Positions 9,561 to 16,782 of a stretch of DNA of 47,479 bases are shown here, one piece after another (the first letter of the stretch is position 1; the number at the start of each line of letters is the position of its first letter). The notes under the pieces were generated by a model. The model was not told the origin of the DNA. It did not search any database and saw only the letters and a program-made list of their open reading frames with translations. Origin of the DNA: Ramicandelaber brevisporus (lineage: Eukaryota; Kickxellomycota; Ramicandelaberales; Ramicandelaberaceae). Location: contig MU602752.1 of assembly GCA_025201865.1 (NCBI GenBank), forward strand, positions 15,487-62,965, given 5' to 3'. A program made the position numbers and the translations under genes.

Positions 9561-11276
9561 ATGAGCGACAACAGCGAAAAGGGTGTCTATGCCCGCACAG
9601 AAACCGACGACGTCACTGCAAAGAACAGCGTCGTTGTCCCACTTGATGATGCCGATACCAGCTCTGAAGCCGCACAGAAGCCACAGGAACTGGCCGACAG
9701 TCCAATTCTGGCCGGCCGCGACCTGTATCTCGTCTTTGTCGGTGTCGCACTCACTCTCTTCATGGCCTCGCTTGACAACACCATCGTCGCCACTTCTCTG
9801 CCACAAATCGCTTCTGAGTTCCAGGCACTCGGCAGCATCTCGTGGGTCGCCACCGCATACTTGCTTGCAGCCAACGCCATGCAGCCAGTGTATGGCAAGC
9901 TGTCTGACATCTTTGGTCGCAAGGCCGCCTACATGCTCGCAATCTCTCTGTTCTTGGTTGGCTCTGCTCTCTGCGGCGCTGCTCAAAGCATCTCAATGCT
10001 CATCGGCGCGCGTGCCGTCCAGGGTCTCGGCGCTGCTGGCTGCTTCTCGCTCAGCATGGTCATTGCCACCGAAAGCTCTGGTGTTCGTGAGGCTGGCAAG
10101 TTTATGGGTATTCTGTCCGGTGTGTTTGCGCTCTCATCTGTGCTCGGCCCGATTGTTGGCGGTGCTCTGACTGACATCAGCCACTCGAGCTGGCGCTGGA
10201 TCTTCTACATCAACCTGCCAATTGGTCTCCCAACTCTGGCTCTCATCTTCTTCTTCCTCAAGCTTATCCGCAGCTCTCTCGACGGCAACTTCCGCCAGAA
10301 GATTGCGCGCATTGATTTCCTCGGCATTTTCATCTTCGTTGCTGGCGTCATCTGCATCCTGCTTGCGCTCACCTGGGGTGGCAACACCTACCCATGGAAG
10401 TCGGCCCAAGTCATTGCACTGCTGTGCGTTGGTGTTGTCCTTCTGGCTATCTTCATTTTCGTTGAAGTCCGTGTTGCTCGCGAGCCAATCATCCCGATGG
10501 AGCTCTTCACCAAGCACAACTACGCTGTCACCACGATGGTCACTCTGCCATTCGGTACCGTCATGTTCGGCCTCATCTTCTTCATTCCGCTGTACTTCCA
10601 GGTCATCAAGGGCGAGAAGGCTGTGACTTCTGGTCTGCACTTGATTCCACTGATGTGCGGTCTCGCCCTGCTTGCTGGCATCTCTGGCTTCCTCGTCTCC
10701 AAGACTGGCATCTACCGCCCATTCATCTGGTTCGGCACTGCCCTCTCCACTGTTGGCGTTGGTCTCTTGGTTCTGTGGGAGGCGGACTCGTCCAATGCTT
10801 CCTACATTTGCTTCCCACTGATCATTGGTGTTGGCATGGGCTTCTGCATGCAGACCATCATGTCTGCCGGCCAATCTCAGCTCGATCGCACTACATTGGC
10901 TAGCGGCACTGCTCTCATCAACTTCTTCCGTACCATTGGTGGTGTGTTCGGTCTTGCCATCTTCTCCGCCGTTCTCAACTCCAAGCTCGCCTCCGAGATT
11001 GAGCTCAGCCGTCCAAACGACTCGGAGTTCGTCATTGATATTGCTCGCAAGGGCTTCCTGGTGTTCAACCAACTTAATGCAGAGCAGCTCACTGCTGTCA
11101 AGGAGGCATATGTTGTTGCATTGCGCTCTGTGTTCATTGCAATGATTCCATTTGCCGGCATCACATTCTTGCTCTCCTTGTTCTACAGACATGTGCCATT
11201 GCCAAGCCGCAAGGATGCATCTGGCCCACCAACTCCACCATCCGAGCCAGCCGATGCTGAGAAGTCTCTCGCTTAA
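9561..11276 (+). CDS. MFS multidrug:H+ antiporter, DHA2 (14-helix) family
   Basis: This is a proton-coupled exporter, probably in the plasma membrane. It has 571 residues: a hydrophilic N-terminus of about 55 residues and then roughly 14 hydrophobic segments. In the first helix LDNTIVATSLPQIA is typical of DHA2 transporters. The motif A loop GKLSDIFGRK lies between helices 2 and 3. Motif C, GVFALSSVLGPIVGG, is the proline/glycine-rich antiporter signature of helix 5. WRWIFYINLPIG follows and is also characteristic. The C-terminal tail is short and Pro/Glu/Ser-rich. The substrate cannot be read from sequence; fungal relatives export azoles, basic amino acids, siderophores or toxins. It is intronless with the strong codon bias of its upstream neighbours. 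Confidence 0.9.
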   Translation: MSDNSEKGVYARTETDDVTAKNSVVVPLDDADTSSEAAQKPQELADSPILAGRDLYLVFVGVALTLFMASLDNTIVATSLPQIASEFQALGSISWVATAYLLAANAMQPVYGKLSDIFGRKAAYMLAISLFLVGSALCGAAQSISMLIGARAVQGLGAAGCFSLSMVIATESSGVREAGKFMGILSGVFALSSVLGPIVGGALTDISHSSWRWIFYINLPIGLPTLALIFFFLKLIRSSLDGNFRQKIARIDFLGIFIFVAGVICILLALTWGGNTYPWKSAQVIALLCVGVVLLAIFIFVEVRVAREPIIPMELFTKHNYAVTTMVTLPFGTVMFGLIFFIPLYFQVIKGEKAVTSGLHLIPLMCGLALLAGISGFLVSKTGIYRPFIWFGTALSTVGVGLLVLWEADSSNASYICFPLIIGVGMGFCMQTIMSAGQSQLDRTTLASGTALINFFRTIGGVFGLAIFSAVLNSKLASEIELSRPNDSEFVIDIARKGFLVFNQLNAEQLTAVKEAYVVALRSVFIAMIPFAGITFLLSLFYRHVPLPSRKDASGPPTPPSEPADAEKSLA

Positions 11277-12009
11277 TTAAGATGAAGAAGAAAAAAAAAA
11301 ACAGGAATTTACCAGGTCTCTTTCTTTTGTGTAATATTCACTCATCCTCTTCCCCACTCCCATCATCCCATCCTCCTATTTTCTTCCTTTTCTTTCTTTC
11401 TTTTTCATTGTTTCTTTCTGCGATGTCACTTTTCTTTTTATGCCTATATCACATTATTCGCAATGTTACTGATACACATTCCTCCTCCACATCGGTTTCT
11501 CTCTCATTTCACTTTTAAAATTGGACAAATCCACCTCGATTCATAGAAAACAAAACTCAATTTAATAACGGAACCTTTATGATGACCTCATATGACATCT
11601 ATCAGCTTCAGTAGACAGCATGTCGTGGCAACATTGAAGGCTGAATATGTGAAATTTCGATACTCTAATTGATAGTAGATGTGCATTTAGTGCGAGTAGC
11701 ACTCCTGGAAGCTTCATTGACTACTTAAACTCCTGTAGTCAATATAAATGCATCGCATGGATTCCTACCTCTGCTGTTTTGTCTCCTTGGACACTTTACA
11801 GATTGCTAAATCAGTCTGCATGTAGCTGTTTCGCTCCTCATTATCTCCGCCAGCATTAAAGACAGCTGTACTTGCTGCTCTCCTCGTCTGCTCTGAACGC
11901 AACTCAACACAACATCCTAGACTATAGTCCACTCCACTACTCACTTCGGCGTCGTCACCGTCAAGCACTGCCCAGCTCTGCCATCCAAAAAGCAAATAAT
12001 AACAATACA
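11277..12009. promoter_or_regulatory. intergenic: transporter 3' flank and promoter of the secreted cysteine-rich gene
   Basis: This 733-bp gap lies between plus-strand genes. It starts with an A-rich then T/C-rich 3' region (11282-11420). A good TATA box, TATAAAT, is at 11743-11749, 261 bp before the next ATG. The leader from 11880 on is AC-rich and ends in AATAACAATACA before the ATG. I see no RNA gene. Confidence 0.55.
11743..11749 (+). promoter_or_regulatory. TATA box of the secreted cysteine-rich gene
   Basis: TATAAAT stands alone in a mixed-composition stretch 261 bp upstream of the start codon of the small secreted protein. Its consensus sequence and orientation fit a TATA box and an inducible, TATA-type promoter. 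Confidence 0.45.
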
Positions 12010-12285
12010 ATGCAGTTCAAGTTTATCGTAGCAGCACTGTTGATGTTTATTACCACGGCCTCTTCCCGCGTTTGTCAAGATGGATCGTTAGCACATGAAG
12101 GTTGTGATTTCGTGTCCATGTATGGCATCTGCGCAGAATTTTGTAGCAAGGCAAATCCTGATGACTGTGGCGTGGTTGGTACTGGATGTCCGGTAAAATC
12201 ATCATGTGAGGACCGTGGACCATATAAGTATGCTTGCTGCGAATGCGGCTGTCGTCAAGGTGATCAACGCTGTGAACATAGATAA
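12010..12285 (+). CDS. small secreted cysteine-rich protein
   Basis: This is a 91-residue protein of unknown function. The ATG at 12010 gives a classic signal peptide: M-Q-F-K, then a hydrophobic core (FIVAALLMFITTA) and a small-residue cleavage region near 18-19 (SS-R). The mature part of about 72 residues has 12 cysteines, so six disulfides are possible. They include a dense C-terminal cluster (ACCECGC, then RC near the end). The spacing does not match a hydrophobin, a CFEM domain or a simple defensin that I can recognise. A TATA box lies 261 bp upstream. It is convergent with the alcohol dehydrogenase gene. Secretion is well supported by sequence; a role as an effector, a wall component or an antimicrobial is open. 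Confidence 0.75.
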   Translation: MQFKFIVAALLMFITTASSRVCQDGSLAHEGCDFVSMYGICAEFCSKANPDDCGVVGTGCPVKSSCEDRGPYKYACCECGCRQGDQRCEHR

Positions 12286-12458
12286 ATAGAACCTCCCTCT
12301 AAATCCTTTTTTCCTTTTAAAGCTTTCATATTTCTATACAATTTACAGCGGGTCTCGTTTTACGTCCTATTCGAACTGGAATATGCATCATAGGGAGTAC
12401 GAAGAAGTCATACTCTGATCGAACGGGAAATTGCTATTAAATTGAAAGCGTTGTTCAT

Positions 12459-13505
12459 TTAGTTGTGGAGAACGGCGCGATAGCGCACTTGAGTCTTCAA
12501 CAGACGTTCGTGGGCAACATTGACCTCGCTCATTGGCATCAACTCAATGATTGGATGGATATTGTGCTGTGCAGCAAACTCCAGCATTTCACGATGCTGT
12601 TTGCGAGTGCCGATTGCCGAGCCATGGAATGAGATGTTGCGCACAATGAACGGGATCACGTTGAGAGGCAAGTGCCCCTCTGGCACAGACACTGTAACTA
12701 CTTTGCCGCCTACCGCCATCGACCACAGATAACCGTCCCATGGCATGTTGCTGGCATTTGCAGTCACGAGCATAATGTCGACTGTGCCATTGACAGAGCG
12801 AAGCTGGTCTGGATCGGAGGTGTTTACAAACTTGTGTGCACCGAGACGCAGACACTCGTCGCGCTTGTTCTCAGAGCTAGAGAATGCCACTACCTGCGCA
12901 CCGAGCTTGTTGGCAAACTGGATTGCCACATGACCAAGACCGCCAATGCCAACAACACCAACGGTCTTGCCTGGACCTGCACCATGGTTTACAAGCGGAG
13001 AGAACGTCGTGACACCAGCGCACAACAATGGAGCTGCATACTCCGATGGCAGCTTCTCTGGAATCTGGAACACAAACTCCTCACTGACTCGAACAGCCTC
13101 TGCATATCCACCTTGTGCGATAGCTCCATCTTCGTACGAGCCCATGTAGGTAAAAACAGCGCGTTTGCATCGCTGCTCGACTCCTGAGTGGCAGGCATTA
13201 CACTCAAGGCAAGCCCAGCTCAAACATCCCATACCGACACGGTCACCGAGCTTGACCTTGGTGACACCCGATCCCACCTTGGAGATGGTGCCAACAATCT
13301 CATGACCAGGGACAACTGGAAACTTCTGTGCTGGCCAGCCGATGCTGTCCCAGCTTCCACGGATGGCATGCACATCGCCAGCACACACACCACAGTGCGA
13401 GATCTTGATTTCAACATCGGTTGCACCAAGCGGACGAGGCTCGTAGCTCCACGGGACAACCTTACCGCCCTTCTCGAGAGCAGCGTACGCGTTAATGGCT
13501 GACAT
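12459..13505 (-). CDS. zinc-dependent alcohol dehydrogenase, NADPH/CAD type (ADH6-like)
   Basis: This is a medium-chain reductase that interconverts aldehydes and alcohols. It has 348 residues from the ATG at 13505 (MSAINAYAAL). The catalytic-zinc ligands are C38 in HCGVCAGD, H68/E69 in PGHE and the later Cys in LLCAGVT. The structural zinc is held by C99, C102, C105 and C113 (C-x2-C-x2-C-x7-C). The Rossmann glycine motif is GIGGLGH near 187. The segment after the second strand (FSSSENKRDE) has serines and a basic pair rather than an acidic residue, as in NADP(H)-using cinnamyl alcohol dehydrogenase/ADH6 enzymes. A TATA box sits about 115 bp upstream, followed further out by a 12-nt repeat array. 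The physiological substrate is not deducible. Confidence 0.88.
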   Translation of the reverse strand: MSAINAYAALEKGGKVVPWSYEPRPLGATDVEIKISHCGVCAGDVHAIRGSWDSIGWPAQKFPVVPGHEIVGTISKVGSGVTKVKLGDRVGMGCLSWACLECNACHSGVEQRCKRAVFTYMGSYEDGAIAQGGYAEAVRVSEEFVFQIPEKLPSEYAAPLLCAGVTTFSPLVNHGAGPGKTVGVVGIGGLGHVAIQFANKLGAQVVAFSSSENKRDECLRLGAHKFVNTSDPDQLRSVNGTVDIMLVTANASNMPWDGYLWSMAVGGKVVTVSVPEGHLPLNVIPFIVRNISFHGSAIGTRKQHREMLEFAAQHNIHPIIELMPMSEVNVAHERLLKTQVRYRAVLHN

Positions 13506-13615
13506 GTTTGTTTGTGCTGTATAAGGCTTTGTAGTGTAAAAAGTGTTTGTACTATGACTTTGTATGAGATTCAAGATACTGATCTGAATACTTCCTTGGA
13601 TGGTAATGTACGGCA

Positions 13616-13628
13616 ATTTATATATACT
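13616..13628 (-). promoter_or_regulatory. TATA box of the ADH gene
   Basis: On the minus strand the sequence reads GTATATATAAATT, a strong TATA element about 112-123 bp upstream of the ADH start codon and in the correct orientation. Confidence 0.6.
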
Positions 13629-13705
13629 CACCCTATTAATCCGAACTCGCTCCCGGACACGAACCCGGAAATTACTCGGCTGATGAACCGCATACTAGGT
13701 TTAGG

Positions 13706-13725
13706 TTTAGGGTTTCGACCCTAAA
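13706..13725. repeat. TTTAGGGT hairpin with TTCG loop
   Basis: TTTAGGGT and ACCCTAAA form a perfect 8-bp inverted repeat around a TTCG tetraloop. It is preceded by TTTAGG repeats (13699-13705), so the arm resembles the TTTAGGG telomere unit. It may be a remnant of an interstitial telomere-like insertion, a folded RNA element or chance. Confidence 0.6.
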
Positions 13726-13741
13726 TATTCGTGGAGACAGC

Positions 13742-13820
13742 CCGAAAATCAAGCCGAAAATTAAGCCGAAAAAATCAAGCCGAAAATCAAACCGAACATT
13801 GAGCCGAACATTGCGCCGAA
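13742..13820. repeat. 12-nt tandem array with CCGAA cores
   Basis: Seven CCGAA cores start at 13742, 13754, 13766, 13780, 13792, 13804 and 13816, spaced 12 nt apart except for one 14-nt step. Intervening bases are mostly AAATCAAG-like. The regular spacing, just over one helical turn, puts every core on nearly the same face of the DNA, about 240-315 bp upstream of the ADH ATG. Confidence 0.75.
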
Positions 13821-14067
13821 ATGGCAACCGCTTGCACTCAAGCCATGAGTATAATGATCCTTTCAGCAACTTTAAAAGAAAAGAGCATCAATATCCTTGA
13901 GTGATGACTGTTTGCTTTTTTATCGTCGTGTTTTGTGAGGCTTGGGTATAACTTCTGGACACGAATAGTATAAAACAAAATTAATTGAACCGAAAGTGTA
14001 TTATGTAAGTTGGGTAACGAAAGTTGATGGCAGGTAAAGAGTAAAATAGAACAGAACGGAGCAGAGT

Positions 14068-15054
14068 TTAAACAAACAGAATGATGGCAGCGGCGACACC
14101 AGCAGCCAGAGTGACATGTGGCACGAAAGTAGTCATTGCACTGCTGCTGGATTGTGGCGGCGGTGGAGGTGATGGAGATGGCGCTGGCGATGGAGATGGC
14201 GCTGGCGATGGTGGTGGTGGTGAGCTTGGGTCAATTAGGTCCTCTTGCTTAATGCCAATCTTCTGAGCCATCCATGCAGCTGCCTCCAAGTACGCCTCCA
14301 CAACACCATATACTGTGGCATCCTTTGGGACACCAGCATCCCCGGTACCGCTGGTGGACGAGCGAACAATCGAGCCAATAAGGCTCTTGTCTGAAGACAG
14401 CACAAGCGAACCGCCAATGCTGCTAGCCGCGAATCCAGTCTTGAACTCAATGCAATAGCTGTTGCCCTTCGGAAGATTCAGTTTGGGAATCGCCGTGTTG
14501 CACTTGTCCATTGCGACAATCTTGGCCGAAACCTGTTGAAGAGTCTGAGGGTACTTTGGATCAGACGGAGTGTTATACACGCCATACGTCAGTATGGTAA
14601 CGGTATCATCTGGTTTAATCTTGTTGCTGGCAATCTTGATGGGCGTTGCGTCCGATGGAGCGGATGGGTCAACTTTGGCAATTCGAATTGAATCCAACAT
14701 CCAAGTATCGGTTTCAAATCCAACTGCTGCACCAACATTGTACTTGTAGGGTTTTGTCACATTCGTCTTGAAGGCTTGCTCACCAAATTCGGCACCAAAC
14801 TTGGTGAGCGGCTTTTCATCAGCACGCTTAAGCAGTGGAACAATGAAGCAGTATCCATCCGCAATAATCCAGTCTTTGGAGAGCAAGAAAGCTGGGCAAA
14901 TAGCAACCTTCTCAGCGGGAAAGAAGGGCGACGGGTCGCGAGCAAGCTTGGCGAAGCCTGGGAAGTCTTTGGGCGAGGCATCGGCTGCCCAAACATTTGC
15001 AGCACTTCCGAGACAAGCGGCAGCCAGTGCCAGAACAGATACTGAAACTCGCAT
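14068..15054 (-). CDS. GPI-anchored trypsin-fold protein, probably catalytically inactive
   Basis: This 328-residue protein starts at the ATG at 15054 (MRVSVSVLAL). A signal peptide covers residues 1-23. The body resembles the chymotrypsin (S1) fold: CPAFLLSKDWIIADGYC near 53-69 matches the usual CGGSLIS..WVLTAAHC block, and SYCIEFKTGFAASSIGGSLV near 199-218 matches the C-x-GDSGGPL block. The His of AAHC is replaced (ADGYC). The serine position reads SSIGGS, so the nucleophile is probably lost. An Asp near 121 may correspond to the catalytic Asp. A Pro/Ser stalk (about 277-307) and a hydrophobic C-terminal tail ending AAAIILFV predict a GPI anchor. The product is likely a surface pseudoprotease with a binding role. 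A TATA box lies near 15241. Confidence 0.7.
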   Translation of the reverse strand: MRVSVSVLALAAACLGSAANVWAADASPKDFPGFAKLARDPSPFFPAEKVAICPAFLLSKDWIIADGYCFIVPLLKRADEKPLTKFGAEFGEQAFKTNVTKPYKYNVGAAVGFETDTWMLDSIRIAKVDPSAPSDATPIKIASNKIKPDDTVTILTYGVYNTPSDPKYPQTLQQVSAKIVAMDKCNTAIPKLNLPKGNSYCIEFKTGFAASSIGGSLVLSSDKSLIGSIVRSSTSGTGDAGVPKDATVYGVVEAYLEAAAWMAQKIGIKQEDLIDPSSPPPPSPAPSPSPAPSPSPPPPPQSSSSAMTTFVPHVTLAAGVAAAIILFV

Positions 15055-15654
15055 AGCGTTCGATAGAGAAAATAGAAGATAGAAAGAACGATAGTGAAGT
15101 CTCTGTTTGTGCAAGTGAGTGTGTGAGGCGTGGGTGCGGGTGAATGCGGGTGTGACAGAGAGCACGAACACAAGAGTTGGGTTGGACTAGCTGACAGCTT
15201 CGGAGTTTTGCAACACAACGCAGAAACGAGGCGTGCCGCATTATATACCTGCGAACCAAAAACAAAAGTGACATCAACGTCTCACTCAACAGTGATTAAA
15301 TTTAACACTGATCCACGCTGCTTCATACTATTTAAAGCTTGATGCCAAGAATCTTGGCGGTGTTACACAGCAGACGGAGAATATTCATGGTACAACAATG
15401 TCTATTTTAACGAAATGAAGCAATGTGTAAAAAAAAAAAGTCGACAGGTTTCAGTTATGGATTGGCATCGTGCTGTCAGCTAATCAATCTGCTTAAATGT
15501 GACATGCAGTGCTCTTAATAGTATTGAGATAGGATAGGATAGGAGTGGTAAAATTGCTTAAACTTTTTTTATATGGATGGAGAGGGTAAGCACTAAAGCT
15601 CAACTTCTGATCAAACATCGACACGAACAAGCGAAACAGGCTGCTGTGACGACA
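15055..15654. promoter_or_regulatory. intergenic: promoter of the trypsin-like gene and 3' flank of the Kre9-like gene
   Basis: This 600-bp gap contains the TATA box at 15241-15249, an A11 run (15428-15438) and a short GATAG repeat (15526-15543). A minus-strand 18-codon frame starting at 15389 with a good context (TACCATG) ends at 15333, but nothing connects it to a larger gene. I see no RNA gene. Confidence 0.5.
15241..15249 (-). promoter_or_regulatory. TATA box of the trypsin-like gene
   Basis: The minus strand reads GGTATATAATG, giving TATATAA about 190 bp upstream of the start codon in the right orientation. Confidence 0.5.
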
Positions 15655-16473
15655 TCAGACGAGAGCAACCGCTGTGCCAAGTCCAAAAAGAATACCAACT
15701 GCCAACGACAACAAACTGGCCGGCTCAATAGCTCTTATACTGTTTTCTGCAGTGACTGTGGCCTCGTCATTAGCATCCTGAGACTTGTTCTTCTTGTGTT
15801 TTGGCTGTTGCTTGCGGTGGCTTGACGACATACTGCTCAGATCGCCATTGTCGGTGTCATCCTCCTTGGCACGACTTGCCGATGGCTTCGCTGTAAACTT
15901 GCCTTTCCCGCTGGCACTAGATGCTGCTGAATCAGATAGTGCTGATGCTGATACCGACACTGATCCAGCACCTGATGAGCTCTGCATCTCGCTGCCACTG
16001 GTGCTGAAACCAGACACGGTTGGACTCGCCTGCAATGTAGCCTGCTGCTCTGTATTCACACTGGCTGTTGGCTCAGTGCCGGCTGCTGCCACTTCAAAAT
16101 GGTGCGAGTAGCTGAATTCGCTGTTGCTGCCAATTCGCACAAAATACTTTCTTCCTGGTACAACCGACGACGGCACGTTCCACGCAATGGTGCTGCGGCC
16201 GTCAGCAAGAACCACCGAGCTTGAAATGGTTGCTACTTTCTCGGCACTTGTCGAGTCGCCTTGCATCAGCTCAATCTGCAGCGGTGCCGTTGCTGTCGAT
16301 GTTGCATTCGAAGCACCAGTCACGTCATACACAATGTTGACATTCTCGCCCGGCGTCCAAACTGTCGGGCCGAACGGCTGTGCAATTGCAACTGACGGCA
16401 GCGCTGCAGCCACGAAATCCAGTGCTGCAGCTAGAAGCAACACGAGCAGTGCTGTGATGGATAATGGCTTCAT
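15655..16473 (-). CDS. Kre9/Knh1-like GPI-anchored cell-wall protein
   Basis: This 272-residue protein starts at the ATG at 16473 (MKPLSITALL). A signal peptide spans residues 1-24. Residues about 25-130 form an Ig-like domain of the yeast Kre9/Knh1 N-terminal type: QPFGPTVWTPGENVNIVYDV, then IELMQGD, then TIAWNVPSSVVPGRKYFVRIGSN and FSYSHHFEV. The middle (135-245) is Ser/Thr/Ala-rich and later Lys/His-rich, suited to O-mannosylation. The C-terminal hydrophobic tail (SLLSLAVGILFGLGTAVALV) predicts a GPI anchor. Kre9 family proteins in yeast support beta-1,6-glucan formation, but this domain is also found in many other fungal surface proteins. It is divergent from the GH81 glucanase, so both genes may answer to the same wall signals. 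Confidence 0.75.
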   Translation of the reverse strand: MKPLSITALLVLLLAAALDFVAAALPSVAIAQPFGPTVWTPGENVNIVYDVTGASNATSTATAPLQIELMQGDSTSAEKVATISSSVVLADGRSTIAWNVPSSVVPGRKYFVRIGSNSEFSYSHHFEVAAAGTEPTASVNTEQQATLQASPTVSGFSTSGSEMQSSSGAGSVSVSASALSDSAASSASGKGKFTAKPSASRAKEDDTDNGDLSSMSSSHRKQQPKHKKNKSQDANDEATVTAENSIRAIEPASLLSLAVGILFGLGTAVALV

Positions 16474-16782
16474 GTCAGCGAGTGGAAATGAAACGAAAAA
16501 AGTGGCGATAGACGTGACATGTGAGAAGAAGCAGGTCACAGGCTCTGTGCAATTCTGCCTAATCGAGATGTCACATCCTCTTCTCTCCTTCTCTCTCTCT
16601 CTCTCCCTCAAATCAAGCCGAGGAAGATTGCACGCTCTCCCCCGCCTCCTTGATTGCACCTCCTTCCGGCTGATGGATCAAGTTCATTTCTCCCTGGTTC
16701 TGGTTCTGATTCTGATTCTGTCATCATCGTCATAAAAAAACAATCACTCACTTTTTCGTTCTGTTGATACAAACGACCAGCG
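16474..16782. promoter_or_regulatory. bidirectional promoter of the Kre9-like gene and GH81 glucanase
   Basis: This 309-bp divergent space separates two cell-wall genes. It has a CT tract on the plus strand (about 16588-16609) and TTCTGATTCTG repeats (about 16698-16721). No TATA box is clear. Confidence 0.5.

Larger units (their letters stand above)
13506..14067. promoter_or_regulatory. intergenic: ADH promoter and 3' flank of the protease-like gene
   Basis: This 562-bp space holds, from the ADH side, a TATA box (13616-13628), a telomere-like hairpin (13706-13725), a 12-nt repeat array (13742-13820) and AT-rich sequence (13910-14060) that probably ends the protease-like transcript. No gene is supported; a 65-codon frame across the array is a by-product of the 12-nt periodicity. 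Confidence 0.6.

Noticed and set aside
13672-13869. A 65-codon minus-strand frame with repeating tetrapeptides.
   Set aside because: The repeat arises because the 12-nt DNA array is a multiple of three; it lies in the ADH promoter and has no other protein-like feature.
15333-15389. An 18-codon minus-strand peptide gene with a good start context.
   Set aside because: It is too short to separate from chance, with no upstream continuation and no promoter that belongs to it.
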